Shown piece after piece: positions 22,501-37,500 of a stretch of DNA of 64,000 nt. The position numbers were made by a program, and so were the translations under genes. The notes under the pieces are model-generated. The model saw nothing but the letters and a program-made list of their open reading frames with translations, was not told the DNA's origin and did not search any database. The first letter of the stretch is position 1. Every line of letters begins with the position of its first letter. Origin of the DNA: Bos javanicus (Eukaryota; Chordata; Mammalia; Artiodactyla; Bovidae); contig NC_083869.1 in NCBI RefSeq assembly GCF_032452875.1, positions 118,302,001 through 118,366,000 of the forward strand, written 5' to 3'.

Positions 22501-25500
22501 ATATAACGTGGAAGGCAAACATCCCTTGTCATCCCGTCCCAGAACTCTTCCAGATATTTTTTAGTCATAGCCCTACACATTCGCATAGACAATACTGCGC
22601 TCCTTCTGTACATGTTATTACCAGGTTGAGCTTCCTGAAGCTTTCCTGACCTTAAACCCTTAGATGACTATAGGATGAATATACACTGGCAAAGCATTTT
22701 TAAAAACCACCATTCTGTCGATTATCAGTTTATTTTAGAGTATTGATGGATATCTATAGTCTTATTTTTTTTGCTATTACAAGGAACCTCCCTAAACATA
22801 TCAAGGTATTTCAAATCAGCATGGAAAAGATAATTTATATAATAAACAACTTTGGGGGACCTTTGGGGGACCTCATTGCCTTATCAACTTTGAGTGAATC
22901 CAGCCAAGGGTCAGGTTAACCTCCTGGACAAGATGGAAGAGGCATCATTGCATCTGTTGGAAGTCCATATCTATGGGAAGCCCATGAATGGGACTCGAGA
23001 CTAGAAGACCTATCTATGTAAGTAAAGGCACCTGAGGAGGAGCAGTGGGTACAGCCAATGAATGAATGCCATCGGGAGGCTCTGCAGAGACAAAGCTCAG
23101 TTCAAACACATTATTCCATTCTGCTGTTACCAATAAGGAGCATGTCGAAGTTAGGAATCCTTGGAGTTCAATCAAGGATGATCTTCTTACTCTTATTTCT
23201 TACTATTTGTCTATTCTTGTCTATTTCAATACCATATTTACTTTTCAAACTAGAGCACTCTATTTCTGACACATTTGGTTGCTGATCATCCCAATACACA
23301 AATCTTTTTTGTAGAACACACGCTAGTGACCTAATCTTCATTTTAAAGAGTTACCTGCTTCCCTGTCTTAACTATGAACATAAGGCGGCATGTACAAGCA
23401 TCGGTGCGCTAAAGCAGTCGTCAGGAAACCGCAGTGCTGAAATGGGAAGGTGACTCGGGCCTGGGAAGGTCGAGGATGCCCGGGCCAGCCTTGGCACATG
23501 GTAAGTCTGCAACGTGGTGGCTGAGAATGTGGTAGGAATTCACCTGCTATTTACCTCTGTCTTGAGATGTTTTCTTGAAGGACAGAACAAAATTCCGTTC
23601 TGCAAGAGAGGACGGGTCAATGAATGGGACTGTTCTGAAGGCTTTTCTTTTGTAAATATCCAAGTCCCCACTTGTGAATGAATATTTGTACATGGACAGC
23701 CTACTGGGTCTCCAACCCAAGAGAGCAGGAAGAATAACTAGCTCCCTCCTCCCATTGGTCTTCTTCTGGACCTTTTCTTCTCTCTCTGTGCTAGCCTACC
23801 CACTCCTTTTCCTTCCCATTTCTTCTCTGGATAACATCCTTATGATTTCATTTCAGGGATCACATTCTGAGTGCTATGGAGCGGTTTCGTGTTGGGACCT
23901 GGGATCACAGAGACGAGTGCCCTTGTTTGTTGCCATGGGCTGGAACAGGGTACCGGGGAAATGGAGAGGAGGGACTAGCCATGGGCAGGATGGTCTGGAA
24001 ATGCTTCACCGAGGGGCCCACGTGGACTGTGGTCTTGAGGAGGCGTTTATTGGGTGGTGGGCACAGGGAAGCTTTCAGAGGGGTCTCTCTCTTCATCTAG
24101 TTTCCTTGCAGCCCACCCTCTCCCATACCAGCAGGGTAAGCTTCTTAAATCCCTCCATCTTGTATTTAAAGTTTCCCCTCATCAGCACCAGTCTGGGTTC
24201 CTAACTTCCTCACCCACAGTGTTTTTCTATGATCGGTTAGCTCTTTCTCAGTCCCGCTGTGGAATCCTGATGGGAATTTCCTCACACTGCTGTTATTGTA
24301 ATTCTGCTCATCCTTCAGGGAATTAAACTCCCCACCTATGTGTCTCTTGTTATTACAATACCTGCAGCAGCTTTCCTAGGCTCTTTCCTCCACAAAACAC
24401 ACTATGCTTCCAGTTCCTAGAATGTTTCCGCTTTCCTTCAATTTCAAATTCTGTTGGTGTGAACCAAACTCCCTTCTCATTCTGAATACACTTCTTTGAG
24501 GATCCTGGAAGGTAAAGACAGTCCATCTTACATCCACCTCTATCCTCGGTGAATTCACCCTAAACCTCCATCCCCCTACTCATGGTGCTCTACCATTCTG
24601 GGTTCAGAGACTCCCTGTGAGGTGGGAGAATGAGCAGGGAAGCCCGACTCCTCCTCTCTGATTGAAGGAAGCCCTGAAACCCACCTGAGTGGTGAGGGAC
24701 TGGGACAGGATTTGCCTTTCACTTGGCAAGGACGTGTGTCACAGGTCCATGGATGACTTCCACGTGGGAAGGCAGTGGCCTGGTCACCAGATATAAAATG
24801 ACATTGAAAAGGTGGAAAAATCCCTTCATCACAAGCCCAGCTTTTTCTAAAGCAGCCTTGCTTGCAGGGTCCACGCCCTGAACAATGACACATGCGGATA
24901 TTCTCTTCCCTTCTAGTGATTCCTTCATCGTGGGGTTCCAAAGGGCAGAAGGTCAAGGAACTCACCTTGCTTCATTTTCTCCTTATATAAAATCCCCTTT
25001 GCCTCCCCACAGGTCACGGGGAGTTCAGGAGAGTGAAAATCGATAGTTTTATCTTTGGGTTTTTCTGAAAATAGAAAAGAACAGGTTGGAGTTCCCTGGT
25101 GGTTCAGGGGATAGGAATCTGTCCGCCAATGCTGGGGACGTGGTTTCGATCCCTGGTCAGGGAAGACGCCACATGTCCCAGGCAACTAAAACAAGTGTGT
25201 CACGTCCACCGAAGCCCGTGCACCAGCGCGCCTAGAGCCTGTGCTCCGCGACACAGAGTAGACCACCCCCAACCACAACTAGAGAAAGCCCACTCGCAGC
25301 CACGAAGACCCAGCCCAACCAAAAACCGAATAAATACATTATTAAAAAGGAAAAGAACACATTAGTGTTCTTCAGTCTTCGTTCTGTCTCCCCCTTGAAT
25401 TTTCCATGAATTCTAATAATAAGAGCAGTGACCATAATAACATAAAGAACTCTGGGGGAGCATTCTCTGGTTAATTCACAAGTCTTCCATTTTGAGTGGC

Positions 25501-28500
25501 AGACTACACGGGTGTACCGAGGGGTCCTTAATAAACAAAACAACCCCCGCCAACACAATATCACATAAAATACTTTAATAAACATATTGTGCTTCAATTG
25601 TGTGAATGTGTTTAAATTTACAGACTAATCCACTATCACCTAATGCTCCTTTATTCCATAAGCATCCTGCTTGTCCCTCTGTGCTGATGGGAGTTGCCAG
25701 CCCAGAATATTCCTTTGCATTCATGTAGTTAGAGAACATTTCTCTGTCTATGATTTTTTTTTTTTTTTTTGGCTTGATTCAAACAAAGATGGGGGTAAGT
25801 GAAGCAGTTAGCACTGAGAGGAGAATGTTAAGTCTTGTCCCTTTTCATTTGATTGCTCTCCCGTTTCTTCCTGTAAGAGGAAAAGAAAACCCCCAAGAGT
25901 TCTAGACTAGTCTGCACATTGCCTATGGAGAGTAGGCAACTCAGAGCCTTAGAGTAGGGATCTGGGGTTCTGTTTCAGGAGAAAGAATTGTAAAAGTAGA
26001 AGGGGTAACAAACATCGGGCTTCCTAGGGGCACTGGTGATAAAGAACTCGCCTGCCAATGCAGGAGACATAAGAGACTCAGGTTTGATCCCTGGATTAGG
26101 AAGATCCCCTGGAGGAGGAGAAGGCAACCCACTCCAGTATTCTTGCTTGGAGAATTCCACGGATAGTGGAGCCTCTTGGACTACAGACCAAGGGGTTGCA
26201 AAGAGTTGGACATGACTTTAGAGCCTTAGCACAAACACAACATCAGTTCAGTTCAGTCGCTCAGTCGTGTCCGACTCTCTGTGACCCTATGAATCGCAGC
26301 ACGCCAGGCCTCCCTGTCCATCACCAACTCCCGGACTTCACTGAGACTCACGTCCATTGAGTCAGTGATGCCATCCATCCATCTCATCCTCCTGCCCCCA
26401 ATCCCTCCCAGCATCAGAGTCTTTTCCAATGAGTCAACTCTTCGCATGAGGTGGCCAAAGTACTGGAGTTTCAGCTTCATTCCTGCTTCCCCCATCCCCC
26501 GCCAACCTCACCGTGGGCAAGTTCATTAAAGACAGACGCGGGAGCTGTTTCTTGGGGTGGGGGTGGGGCAGAGAGAAAGAGCTCCCCAGAGCTGATGTGC
26601 ATTCATACTGGACGTGGTTGCATCTGCAATGAGGCAAGGAGAATATATAGCCCAACTCTCACCCTGGTCTCAAACACTTATAGAAAGATCTAAAGGAAGA
26701 CATGTGAAAAAGCAAGCGCATCATTGGGGGAAAAAAACCGAAACAGAGAAGCATCAACGGCAAGGAAACCATGAGTTAGTTCAGAAAGATGTGAGCTAGG
26801 TAGAGTCAGATGAGAAATGAGAAGTGAGGCGAAAGTTGTCTTCTATAGACCCCAGAGGAAGCTCAGCCTTGTGGAGCAGGGGTTGTAGCAAGGTAGGTAA
26901 GAATAAGGGCTGGGAAGACCTTGGTGGGAAGAACAGCTGGCCAGTGCTCTTGCACAGAGTGGCTGGCTCCACCACTGGCCCCCAGCATCTGCCCACTAAA
27001 TACGACCCAGTGAACGAGAGCGTGGCACTGGAAGCCAGACTGGGTGGGCGTGTAATCCTGGCTCTGCAATTCACTAGCAAGGTTACAACAGGGTGTGCTG
27101 ATGTCATCAAAGCTGAGTGGGGCATTTGCACCACAGGTTCTTAACTTGCTGACAAGGTGGAGTCATGGGTAACTTTGAATCACTGTGAAAATCCCGAGGG
27201 GGATTTGGATGGCAACAGGGACCTTCCATAGTTATCTGTGTCACCAAACGATGAAGTACAGGTCCAGTGGACACAGACATCCCAGACATGCCCACAGGCA
27301 GATGTGGCTGCAGTGTGTGGCTTTGGGAACTCTGGGCAGCCAGCCCAGTGTGCAGAGTGGTGGGCACGGGCAGCTCCCCCTCCTTTGCCTGATTAGGAGG
27401 GACCTTGTGTCCCTAATGCTTCCAAAGCCACCCCTCCACCCCCACCCTCAGGGAGGAAGAAAGTTTTCTAATCTGCTTCCCATGATCTTTCATTTGGCTC
27501 CATCCCACCTCTCATCTCAGTAAACAGACGTTTAAGGTTGGAAGCCTGGAGGGGTGGAGGGCGGTTTGAGTGCAGCTCTCCCACATCTATTAGGTCACCG
27601 CTAGTAAATGTGAGCAAAGACGAGGAACCTGCTAGGAAAAGTAAGCAATTAAAGAGCAAAGGGAGGGACTTCCCTGGTGGTCCACTGGTTAAGACTTCGT
27701 GATTCCAGGGCAAGTGGTACGAGTTCGATCCCTGGTCGGGGAACTAAGATCCAGCAGGCTGAGCAGCGTGGCCAGAAAACAAACAAACAGAAAACAACCC
27801 CAAATCAACCAAATAACAAGAAACAGCAACAGCAATAACACCAAAAAAAAAAAAAGAAGGAGTTCATAGAAATGAAAAGCCTGGTGGAGAAAATGAAAAG
27901 AAAAGCCTAACCGAGACAAAGAAAAGCGGAATGGAAAATCCCCCATTAGTGATGGGGAAGACCACCTCCAGGGATTCTTACAGAACCTAGGGAAGAGGCA
28001 CAAGGTGAACACTATGCCTGGGGACTTCCCTGGTGGGTCAGTGGTGGAGAATCCACCTGCCAATGCAGGGGACACAGGTTCAATCCTTGGTCCGGGAAGC
28101 TTCCACACGCCACAGAGCAACTATGCCCGTTTGTTGCAACCACTGAGCTCATGCTCCAGAACCCTCGAGCAGCAACTACTGAGCCCATGAGCTGCAACTG
28201 CTGAAGTCCATGCACCCTAGAGACTGCTCCACCACAAGAGCAGCCACCGCAGTGAGAAGCCCTTAGACCACAACTAGGAAGTAGCCTGCTCACAGCAATG
28301 AAGACCAAGTGCAGTAAAAAGTAATAATAATAAATTAAAATCAAAACAGAAAAACCCATCATGGCCTGGGGAAAAGTCTGGACCTCTGTATCTGTAGAGG
28401 AAGGGCCTGTGTGGTGATGGAGTGGCTGGAGAAGCACTGGTTAGGGGCCTAGTAAAAGCAGCACACACATGTTTTCTTGTTTATTTGCACAACAACCTTA

Positions 28501-31500
28501 GGAAAGGGAAGGCAGTGGCCGTGGTCCTCATTTTAGAGTTGGGGACTTTGGCACAGATTTGGAGAGAGAATGCCTGGCGGACACTGCACTGTGAGATGAG
28601 GCTGGCATTGGAATCCAGACATGCCAGCCCCTATGTGTGTGCTCTTTTCATGCCATCAGGAACACTGCGACAAGATTCCACATTGTTTAAAGCAGAGTGT
28701 GTGTGTGGGTACTCAGTCGTTCAGTCGTGTCCGACTCTTTGTGACCCTATGGACAGTAGCCCACCAGGCTCTTCTGTCCCACACAGGGTGTGTGTGTGCC
28801 TCCTGTCACTTCAGTCACGTCCGACTCTTTGCCACCCCAAGACAAGGTGTTAAATCAGAAGTCAAAGCCGGGTGGGCGGACATGCAAAGGAGGTGGGAGA
28901 AGCTGATGCTGACGGACAGCTGTCAGTGTTTGCCTAGACTCTTGCCTCCTACTTGTGTTTCCTGCAAAGACCTGGAGGGGGAGTATTTATTTCTCAGCGT
29001 AAACAAAGGACTTGAGATTAAAACACCTAGGTTGGTTTTAGCTCATGCCAGTCCTTTATGTGGAGAAGGCAATGGCACCCCACTCCAGTACTCCTGCCTG
29101 GAAAAATCCCATGGATAGAGGAGCCTGGTAGGCTGCAGTCCATGGGGTCGCTATGAGTCGGATACGACTGAGCGACTTCACTTTCACTTTTCACTTTCAT
29201 GCACTGGAGAAGGAAATGGCAACCCACTCCAGTGTTCTTGCCTGGAGAATCCCAAGAACGGGGGAGCCTGGTGGGCTGCCGTCTATGGGGTCACACAGAG
29301 TCGGACAAGACTGAAGTGACTTAGCAGCAGCAGCAGCAGCAGTCCTTTATGTTCTAAGAGAATCTGCAAAATGGGCTGGAAAATAACCTATTTGAGGATT
29401 AAATGGCAAAAAGTAGAACAAATCAGTTGCCAATTGTAAAGTGATGTACACACTTACATATCGTTGGCAGGGCTTCTGTGTATCGTCGTGTGGAATACAC
29501 ATTGAGCAGAGTCCCCCTTTAAGGTGGGGAGGGGAGCTCCTAGTGACATCAGAGCTATAGATCATTCGCACACTTCCTGCCTCTTTCCAGCAGGGGGCAG
29601 TAAAGGACCTGGTTACAAGAATCAGCTCTGCCAGATTAATAAGTCAAGTGTGTTTCTCTTCTAGTTTATATGGGTCAATGGAGGCCCTGATATAGGTATT
29701 CATACTTGATGAGGAAGCATGGATAATGTATTGATCTGACAGCTATTTAAGCACAAAGTGCAAGGCGCAGAGGAGAGCTGGAGCCACGAGCAAAGCCTTC
29801 TGACCTCATTTGACTTTCCCGAAGTGAATAGGATGTACACAGTTATCACACTTGTGATAAAACAAACTCACAGCCTTAGAGAAGAACTTACAGTTACCAG
29901 GGGGTAACAGTGCAGGGAGGGATAGTTAGGGAGTTTGGGATGGACATGTACACAGTGCTGTATTTAAAATGGATAACCAACAAGTACCTTCTGTATAGCA
30001 CAGGGAACTCTACTCAGTATTATCTAACAACCTAAATGGGAAGAGAATTTGAAAAAGGATACATGTATAGGTATAACTGAGTCAGTTTGCTGGACAGTAG
30101 AAATTAACAGAACATTGTAAATTAACTATACTTCTTTTCTTTTTTTTTTTTATAAAGAGATCTGAGCACTTCCCTGGTGGTCCAGTGGTTAAGACTCTGT
30201 GCTTCCACTGTAAGGGGCATGGGGTCGATCCCTGGTGGGGGATGTTTTTGCCTCAAGTTATGGCCGAAAAAAGAGAGAACCAAAAAAAAAAATCCAAAAA
30301 AAATATATATATATACTTGTGATAAGTGCCACCAAGAAAAAACACTGTACCTGCTGGGTTCAAGAAGCTTTGTTCAAGGTGAGTCTGAAGCTGTGTAGCA
30401 AAGAAAGGAGGATGGAGGGGTTGGCTATGGGGATGGAGTGTGTGATGGGGGAGGAGATACAGGAGCTGGCCCTGAGCAGGATGGAGCAGGAAGCACTGGG
30501 TGATGCTCAGAGAACCAGGCTGGAAGAGGCCCTGGGGGCTGTGGCTAGGGGTTGGAATACGGGTGTAGATTATGTTCTATTTCTTGACCCAGTGGTTGGG
30601 TACACCTGGGCTTTTCCTTCGTGTGAGTCCCTCAAGTTGTACACTATGCACCAGCATTTTTCTGTAAGCACAGTATGCCAGTGCTCTTCAAGATGTCGAC
30701 CTGCGATGAGCTTGACCAGAACAGGAATCAATGCAGGGCTGTCTATAATACTATACATAAAATAGACAACAAATAAAGACCTGCACTGCACAGCACAGGG
30801 AACTCCGCTCAATACTCTCTAATGGCCTAGATGGAAAATAACCGAAAATGGAGTGGATATATGTATTACGTATACCTGATTCACTGTGCTATGCAGCAGA
30901 AAGTACTACAACACTGTAAATCAACTACAGTTTGATAAAAATTTTAAAAGTAATAAAAAGAGTGCGTGCTAAGTCTTCAGTCGTGTCCAGCTCTGTGCTA
31001 ATGTATGGACTGTAGCCTGCCAAGTTCCTCTGTCCGTGGGATTTTCCAGACAAGAATACTGGAGTGGGTTGCCATTTCCTCCTCCAGGGCATCTTCCCAG
31101 CCCAAGCATCGAACCTGTGTCTCATGTCTCCTGCATTGGCAGGTGGATTCTTTACCACCAGCGCCATCTGGGAAGCCCCAGATAGAAACAGTGAGGTTAG
31201 TAATGGAGGCTAAAGAATGCTGAAGTCATTTATGGTCCTCCCAGAACTCAGTGGTTTATTATAGACTTCAGCCAACTACAGCCCAGGAGCCAATCGGCCC
31301 AATGTCTGTTTCTGCGATGAATGTTTTATTGGAGCGGAGCCAGGCCTACTTGTTATGTTTTTGCCTCTGCCAGTTTCCTGCTCCCAGGAAAAGGTTAAAG
31401 TAGCAGCACTAAACCAGTACGGCCAGCCGAGCCTAAATGACTCACTCTCTGGCCCGTTATAGAAAGTTTTTCAAGCTTTGGCTTGCAGTGGCCCTCTCAC

Positions 31501-34500
31501 TTCTGTCCACATTTCTTTGGCCAAGTCACATGGCCCTTCTTGAGTACACAAGGCAGGAGTGTGTGACCTTCTGAGATGCTGGCGAGCAGTACTGTGACCT
31601 CCCACCTCGTGTTTAACCCTGTGCAGTGGGCAAAGAGGTTTCGAGGAAAACACTGGCAGACTATCACTCTTGGCCTGTGTGTTCAACAAATGGAAAAGGC
31701 TTGTTATTTCTGTGTCCAACTTGTTATTTCTATGATATGTCCAACTCTTTGCGACCCCATGGACTATAGCCCACCAGGCTCTTCTGTCTATGGTATTTTC
31801 CAGGCAAGAAGACTGGAGTGGGTAGCCATTCCTTTCTCCAGGGGCTCTTCCCGACCCAGGGATTGAACCTGGTTCTCCTGTGTTGCAGGAAGATTCTTTA
31901 CCGTCAGAGCCACCAGGGAAGTCCTTATTATTTCTAGTGCTGGTGAAGACGTAGGGGAAAGTGTGTCCACACCATATTCATGGGAGTCTAAACTGGCAAC
32001 AGTCTGATCATTGGGTAGGGCACTATTTATTTTACTTTATTTTTAATTTAATTTTTTGGCCACACCGCACCACGCCACTTATGGGATTTAAGTTGCTCGA
32101 CCAGGGATGGAAGCCAGGCCCTCGGCAGTGAGAGCACAGAATCCTAACCACCGGATGACCAGGAGTTTCCCAGTATGGGATAATTCTACTTTTAAAATAT
32201 TTATTTGTTCATTTGACTGTGTGGGGTCTTAGTTGTGGCACACGGATCTTTGTGGCACACAGGCTCGGTGGCTGTGGCATGCAAGCTTAGTTGCCTGACC
32301 AGGGATTGAACTCATGTTCCCTGCACGGTTAGGTGGATTCTTAACCACTGGACCAGCAGGGAAGTCCCGAGATAATTTTAAATACGCAGACTCATGGGTT
32401 AGTCTATTTCACCTCCAGAGACAAACCATGAAGAAATAAGCCAGAGAACGTGTCCACCCCCGTCAGTGGGTCGGCCCGAATCAGAGAGCAGCCCCCAGAC
32501 TCCATGGAGCAGGTGACTCTGCTGATGGATGTAAACAGCAGAACCTGGGAGAGGTGACCTGGGTCCACAGGACACAGCTGAGGCAACCTGCACCCTGGGG
32601 ACGCGATTACTTCTCCCAGCAACCACCCCCAGACCCTGAGACCCTGCTCTGTCTTCATGCCGCCTCACGGATGCTTCTCCCTCCTTCTAGTAATCACTTT
32701 AATCTACATCACCTGTGCGGGCTCCATGAGAGACCCTTCCACGCTGAGCATTCAGGTGACCAGTGCCACCACCAGCTTTATCCTTTTGTGCAGGCATTTG
32801 GGCACCTTCAGCCTGTGCCTTTCGGGCTCTTGTCATGACTGTTGATTTTCTGGTTGAGTCATCCTTCTTTTGAGTCACCTGATTCACCCCTTGGAGCTTC
32901 TCTTGGATTCTGAGCCCTGATGAGGCTGCTCCTGGAGCAAATAGAGATTTGTGATGAGTTTTCACTGGGGTCCCAGTGGCCCTCCTGTTAGCGACCTCCC
33001 TCTCACATTCCCAGTCCCCTCACTTTGAGTTCCCTTTGTACCCCTGCCTGCCTCTTACTATTTCTCTATAATCACTCCTCTCTTTTTCTTGGATGTATCT
33101 TTCTTCTCCTCCCTAAACCCTGTTTCTCTTTTCCTCCTTCAATTCCTCTTTCTGACTCTTCATTACATGTGTATCAGTGAGAATATAAGCTCCATGAGGG
33201 CAGGGATCTTGTCTGTTTTGCTTGTTGCTGAGTCCTCAGAAGCTAAAGCATGTGGCCAGAACACACCTCAGCTCAATGCATCTCTGTGGAATGAATGTGT
33301 AACAAGCAGCATAGTTTAGAAAATATTCAAATTATGTATTTTTCATCCTTATACATTGTATGCTACTGCTAAGTCGCTTCAGTTGTGTCTGACTCTGTGC
33401 GACCCCATAGATGGCAGCCCACTAGGCTCCTCTGTCCCTGGGATTCTTCAGGCAAGAATACTGGAGTGGGTTGCCATTTCCTTCTCCTTATAATGGTCAG
33501 GGTTCCCTAATTATGAAGTTAATCAATTTTCGGGAAAGGGCAGAATCTAGCCCAGGATCTCAGTCGAGGCCACTTTGGAGATACTACACAAAATCTCAGA
33601 AACACAAGAGTGAAAGGGGATTTCTATGTTCCAAAAATTATTTTTATACACCAACAAGAAAAGCTCAGAGGTCTGAATGTCAAGTGTTCCCAGAAGTTGT
33701 TGGTAGAGAGAACTCAGCATGTGACAAGGAGGCAGCGGGGCTGGGGACTGGGAAAAAGAGTCAAGGGGAGGAGAAGGGTAGGGAGGAGGTTCTGGTCCCT
33801 TCCCAGGTCAGACCCCAAGACTGAGGGGTATTGGCAACAAGCAGAAAAATTGGGAAAATGTCCAAAGCAGTGAAATGCATGTCATGATTTCAGTTTGGGC
33901 GCTGAGAGGAGATTTCCTCCCAGGGTGCCACATTCCCTCCTAAGGGCTGGGAATCCAAGACAATCCCCACTAATCGGCACATCTTGAACTAAAGAAATAA
34001 GGAGAAAGGAGAGGGGCAGGGGAAGAGGGAGAAAGTGCAGAGGAAAAGGATAAAAGGTGATGAGCATGAAAAGGAATAAAGCAGAGGGTCCAGAAAAGCA
34101 CAAAGTTACATATAGTTTTGTTTCTTGTGCTGCAAATAACATGCTTTGTCATGCATGGAGTCAATGGCATGCTAAGCATCTCTGCAGGTGGCTTTGAACA
34201 CTCGATGACCACAAATCTAACCCCAGTTTGGGACTGGGAATCTGGATCCTGCCTGCACGTTCAGGTTTTTGCTTTGTCTGTTCTTCTTGGCTCTGAACTT
34301 GCACTGGACATTGTGTGTGCTAAGTCACTTCAGTCGTGTCCGGCTCTGTGTTATCCTATAGACTGCAGCCCCCCCCGGCTCCTCTGTCCATGGGGGTTCT
34401 CCAGGTAAGAATACTGGAGTGGGTTGCCATGCCCTCCTCCAGGGGATCTTTCCGACCCAGAGATTGAACCCATGTCCCTTGTGTCTCTGGCATTGGCAGG

Positions 34501-37500
34501 TGGGTTCTTTATCACTAGGGTCACCTGGGAAGTCCCATATCTCAAAACTGTCTGATGCCTCCTGTCCACCTCCGCCTCATTCCTTCCCAGTGCTAAGATA
34601 AAAGAAGCCTGTTGGAAGCAACATGGTTCTCCCTTTGTGGGGCATAGTCCTTGATGAGATGGTCTAGGCACTGGGGTGGAGTTGGCCATGTGGCTGAAGA
34701 GAAGAACCCTAATGAACGCCAAGGGAATGACAACTTCATCTTTCTTGCTCACCTTTTGAGAGACATTTTTTCTGTCTTTTTTTTGAACTTGACCAGTTAT
34801 GTATTTTTCTCTTCTTTTCTGAAACAGAAAAGAAAATCATCTTTTATGGCTATCTATAGCTATGGTTTTCCCAGTGGTCATGTATGGATGTGAGAGTTGG
34901 ACTGTGAAGAAAGCTGAGCGCCAAAGAATTGATGCTTTTGAACTGTGGTGTTGGAGAAGACTCTTGAGAGTCCCTTGGACTGCAAGGAGATCCAACCAGT
35001 CCATCCTAAAGGAGATCAGTCCTGAATATTCATTAGAAGGACTGATGCTGAAGCTGAAACAGCAATACTTTGGCCACCTGATGTGAAGAGCTGACTCATT
35101 AGAAAAGGCCCTGATACTGGGAAAGATTGAAGGCAGGAGGAGAAGGGGATGACAAGGATGAGATGGTTGGATGGCATCACCGACTCAATGGACATGAGTT
35201 TGAGCAAGCTCCAGGAGTTGGTGCTGTGATTCATGGGGTCGCAAAGAGTTGGACATGACTGAGTGACTGAACTGAACTGAACTGATAGTGATCTACAAGT
35301 TTGAAATTTTTAAGTAAAATTTTTTCTATCTTCCTATCACTTTGGGGAGGAAAGAGACCCAGGAGCCAATGTGAAGAAACTACTTGGAAATGAAAAAGGA
35401 TTGAATAAAGAATAACAGAGATGTGGCAAATTATTAACATTAAAATATGCCATTTTTTCTAATAACTAGTTTTTTCAAGACTAGAAGAAAATATATAGAG
35501 AGAGTGTTATAAGCCATAGATATAAATGATCTTCTTAGCCAAACTCAAGGCCAAAAATCATAAAGGTAAAAGATGAACAGATTTAACCATTTAAAAAACT
35601 TAAATGCCCATACTTCAAAAAGTATCCATGTGATATTAAAATAAAACTGGGAAATTCCAATATATGTAACATTAGAGGATGAATGTCCTTAATAGATAAT
35701 ATAAAAAATGAATAGCATACTAAGAAAATGGACAAAAAGCATGAATTGAAAGTACATAAATTGAATTAAAGCATAAATTAAAAGAGGAAATACAAATGAA
35801 AAAAATTTTTAAAAAGCATCTTTAGACCCCCCCCCCTCAAAAGTCCAAAAAATTCATTGCTTGGTTTGAATTATACCCAAACTTGTAAAAACCTCTATCA
35901 TATCTGGGTTGATGAGGATGCAGTTAATGAGCACTTGTGTTGTTAAAGGGAACAACAGCAAAACAGTATAACAAATATGAAATTTAAGATACATAGACTC
36001 TAACCAAGTAATTTACACTTAGAAATTAATTCAGAGGAAATTATTGGGCAATTGTGCAAAGATACCAACACATGCAATATGATTTCTATTTTTATATAAA
36101 AATGGGAAGTATCCTAACTTACCGCCAATAGGTTATTATTGAAATAAATTGTTACTCATGCAGTAATGAGTTGTATTATCCCCTCCCTTCCAAAAAAGGA
36201 AAATAGATAATGGATAACATTGATACAATGAGAAAAATGTTTAGAAGTGTTTATAGAATAGACTATGCAGAATAAGCATGTGTGTGTATATATACATATA
36301 TATAATGCATATGCATATAAATATATATATGTAAAGAATGTACACACATATATGTACATGAATGCAGACCTTTTTGTAAGGTACAAAAATAAGGTGGCAG
36401 AAGCAGATTAAATAGATATTTCACTTCCTGATTAATAACTTTGCATACTTTTGGCAGATTTTATGAGGAACTTTACATGGGGCTGGACAGGATGGGCTAC
36501 TCTTCAGTACAAGCTGAACCAGATCTTGGCTTAACCTGCACAGCGTATTTCTCTGCCAGGCATAGTTCTCTGCAGGACAGGGGTCTCCAGGACAGCTGTC
36601 TGCTATGGATGGTGCTGAGATCCATGCTGCTTGGCAAGGAAATGGTAGCAGAATTACTAAATTTAACCTGCAGATAGAGTCCTACAGTGGAGGAGGTGTG
36701 CCTCTCCTTGATCTTGCCTCTTTCCTTTCTTGTGGGCTGTAGCCCAGTGAAGGGGATGCTGCATGGTAAGGATGATAGAGCGACAGCCAGAATGAGCCGT
36801 GTATGGTGCCAGCCCCGACCACCTACTTCTGTATAGGAGAGAGAAATAAGCCTTTTTATCTCACCCACTATTTGGAGGGGGAGGGTAAGTGGTGGTTTTC
36901 TGTCACATACAGCAAGTTAGTCTTAATGGCCACAGCGTATTGCTTTTATAGTACTTTTTTTTTTTTTTAATGTTGCAAAAAGTTAAATTACTGCTGTAAA
37001 AAGCACACATCTTTTTCTGGCTTGGATGTCCTAAGGACATAACAGTCATTAAAAATAATATCAAATCTACCCTACCAGGGACCAAATAAGTTCTTTACAC
37101 TTACGCTTTTTCCCGGGAGATTTTTCCAAAGACAGTTTACTGTCATCATCCACGGAATCTTGAAAGTAATAAGAAAGAAACTTTTGAATAAGCAATCTTT
37201 GTATTCATTTCCATCAATATTGAGTTGGTAAAGCTTTAACAGTATTATTTCTATCCCTTAATATAATGGGCTTCCCTGCTGGCTCAGAGGTTAAAGCGTC
37301 TGCCTGCAATGAGGGAGACCAGGGTTCGATCCTTGGGTTGGGAAGATCCCCTGGAGAAGGAAGTGGCAACCCACTCCAGTATTCTTGCATGGAGAATCCC
37401 ATGGAGAGAGGAGCCTGGGAGGCTACAGTCCATGCGATTGCAAAGAGTCAGACACGACTGAGCTACTTCACTTTCACTTTATTATAATGGAGAATGGAGG

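Noticed and set aside
23905..24096. Minus-strand peptide with SLCPPPNKRLLK, faintly like the optional CPPR-type segment after the SAND domain in human SP110
   Set aside because: No polypyrimidine tract or acceptor in phase precedes it; the similarity is too short to support an exon.
24576..24965. 129-residue minus-strand frame between the two SAND exons
   Set aside because: It starts at the donor of exon 10 and lies in the intron. Its sequence does not resemble SAND, which continues at 24504 after a proper acceptor.
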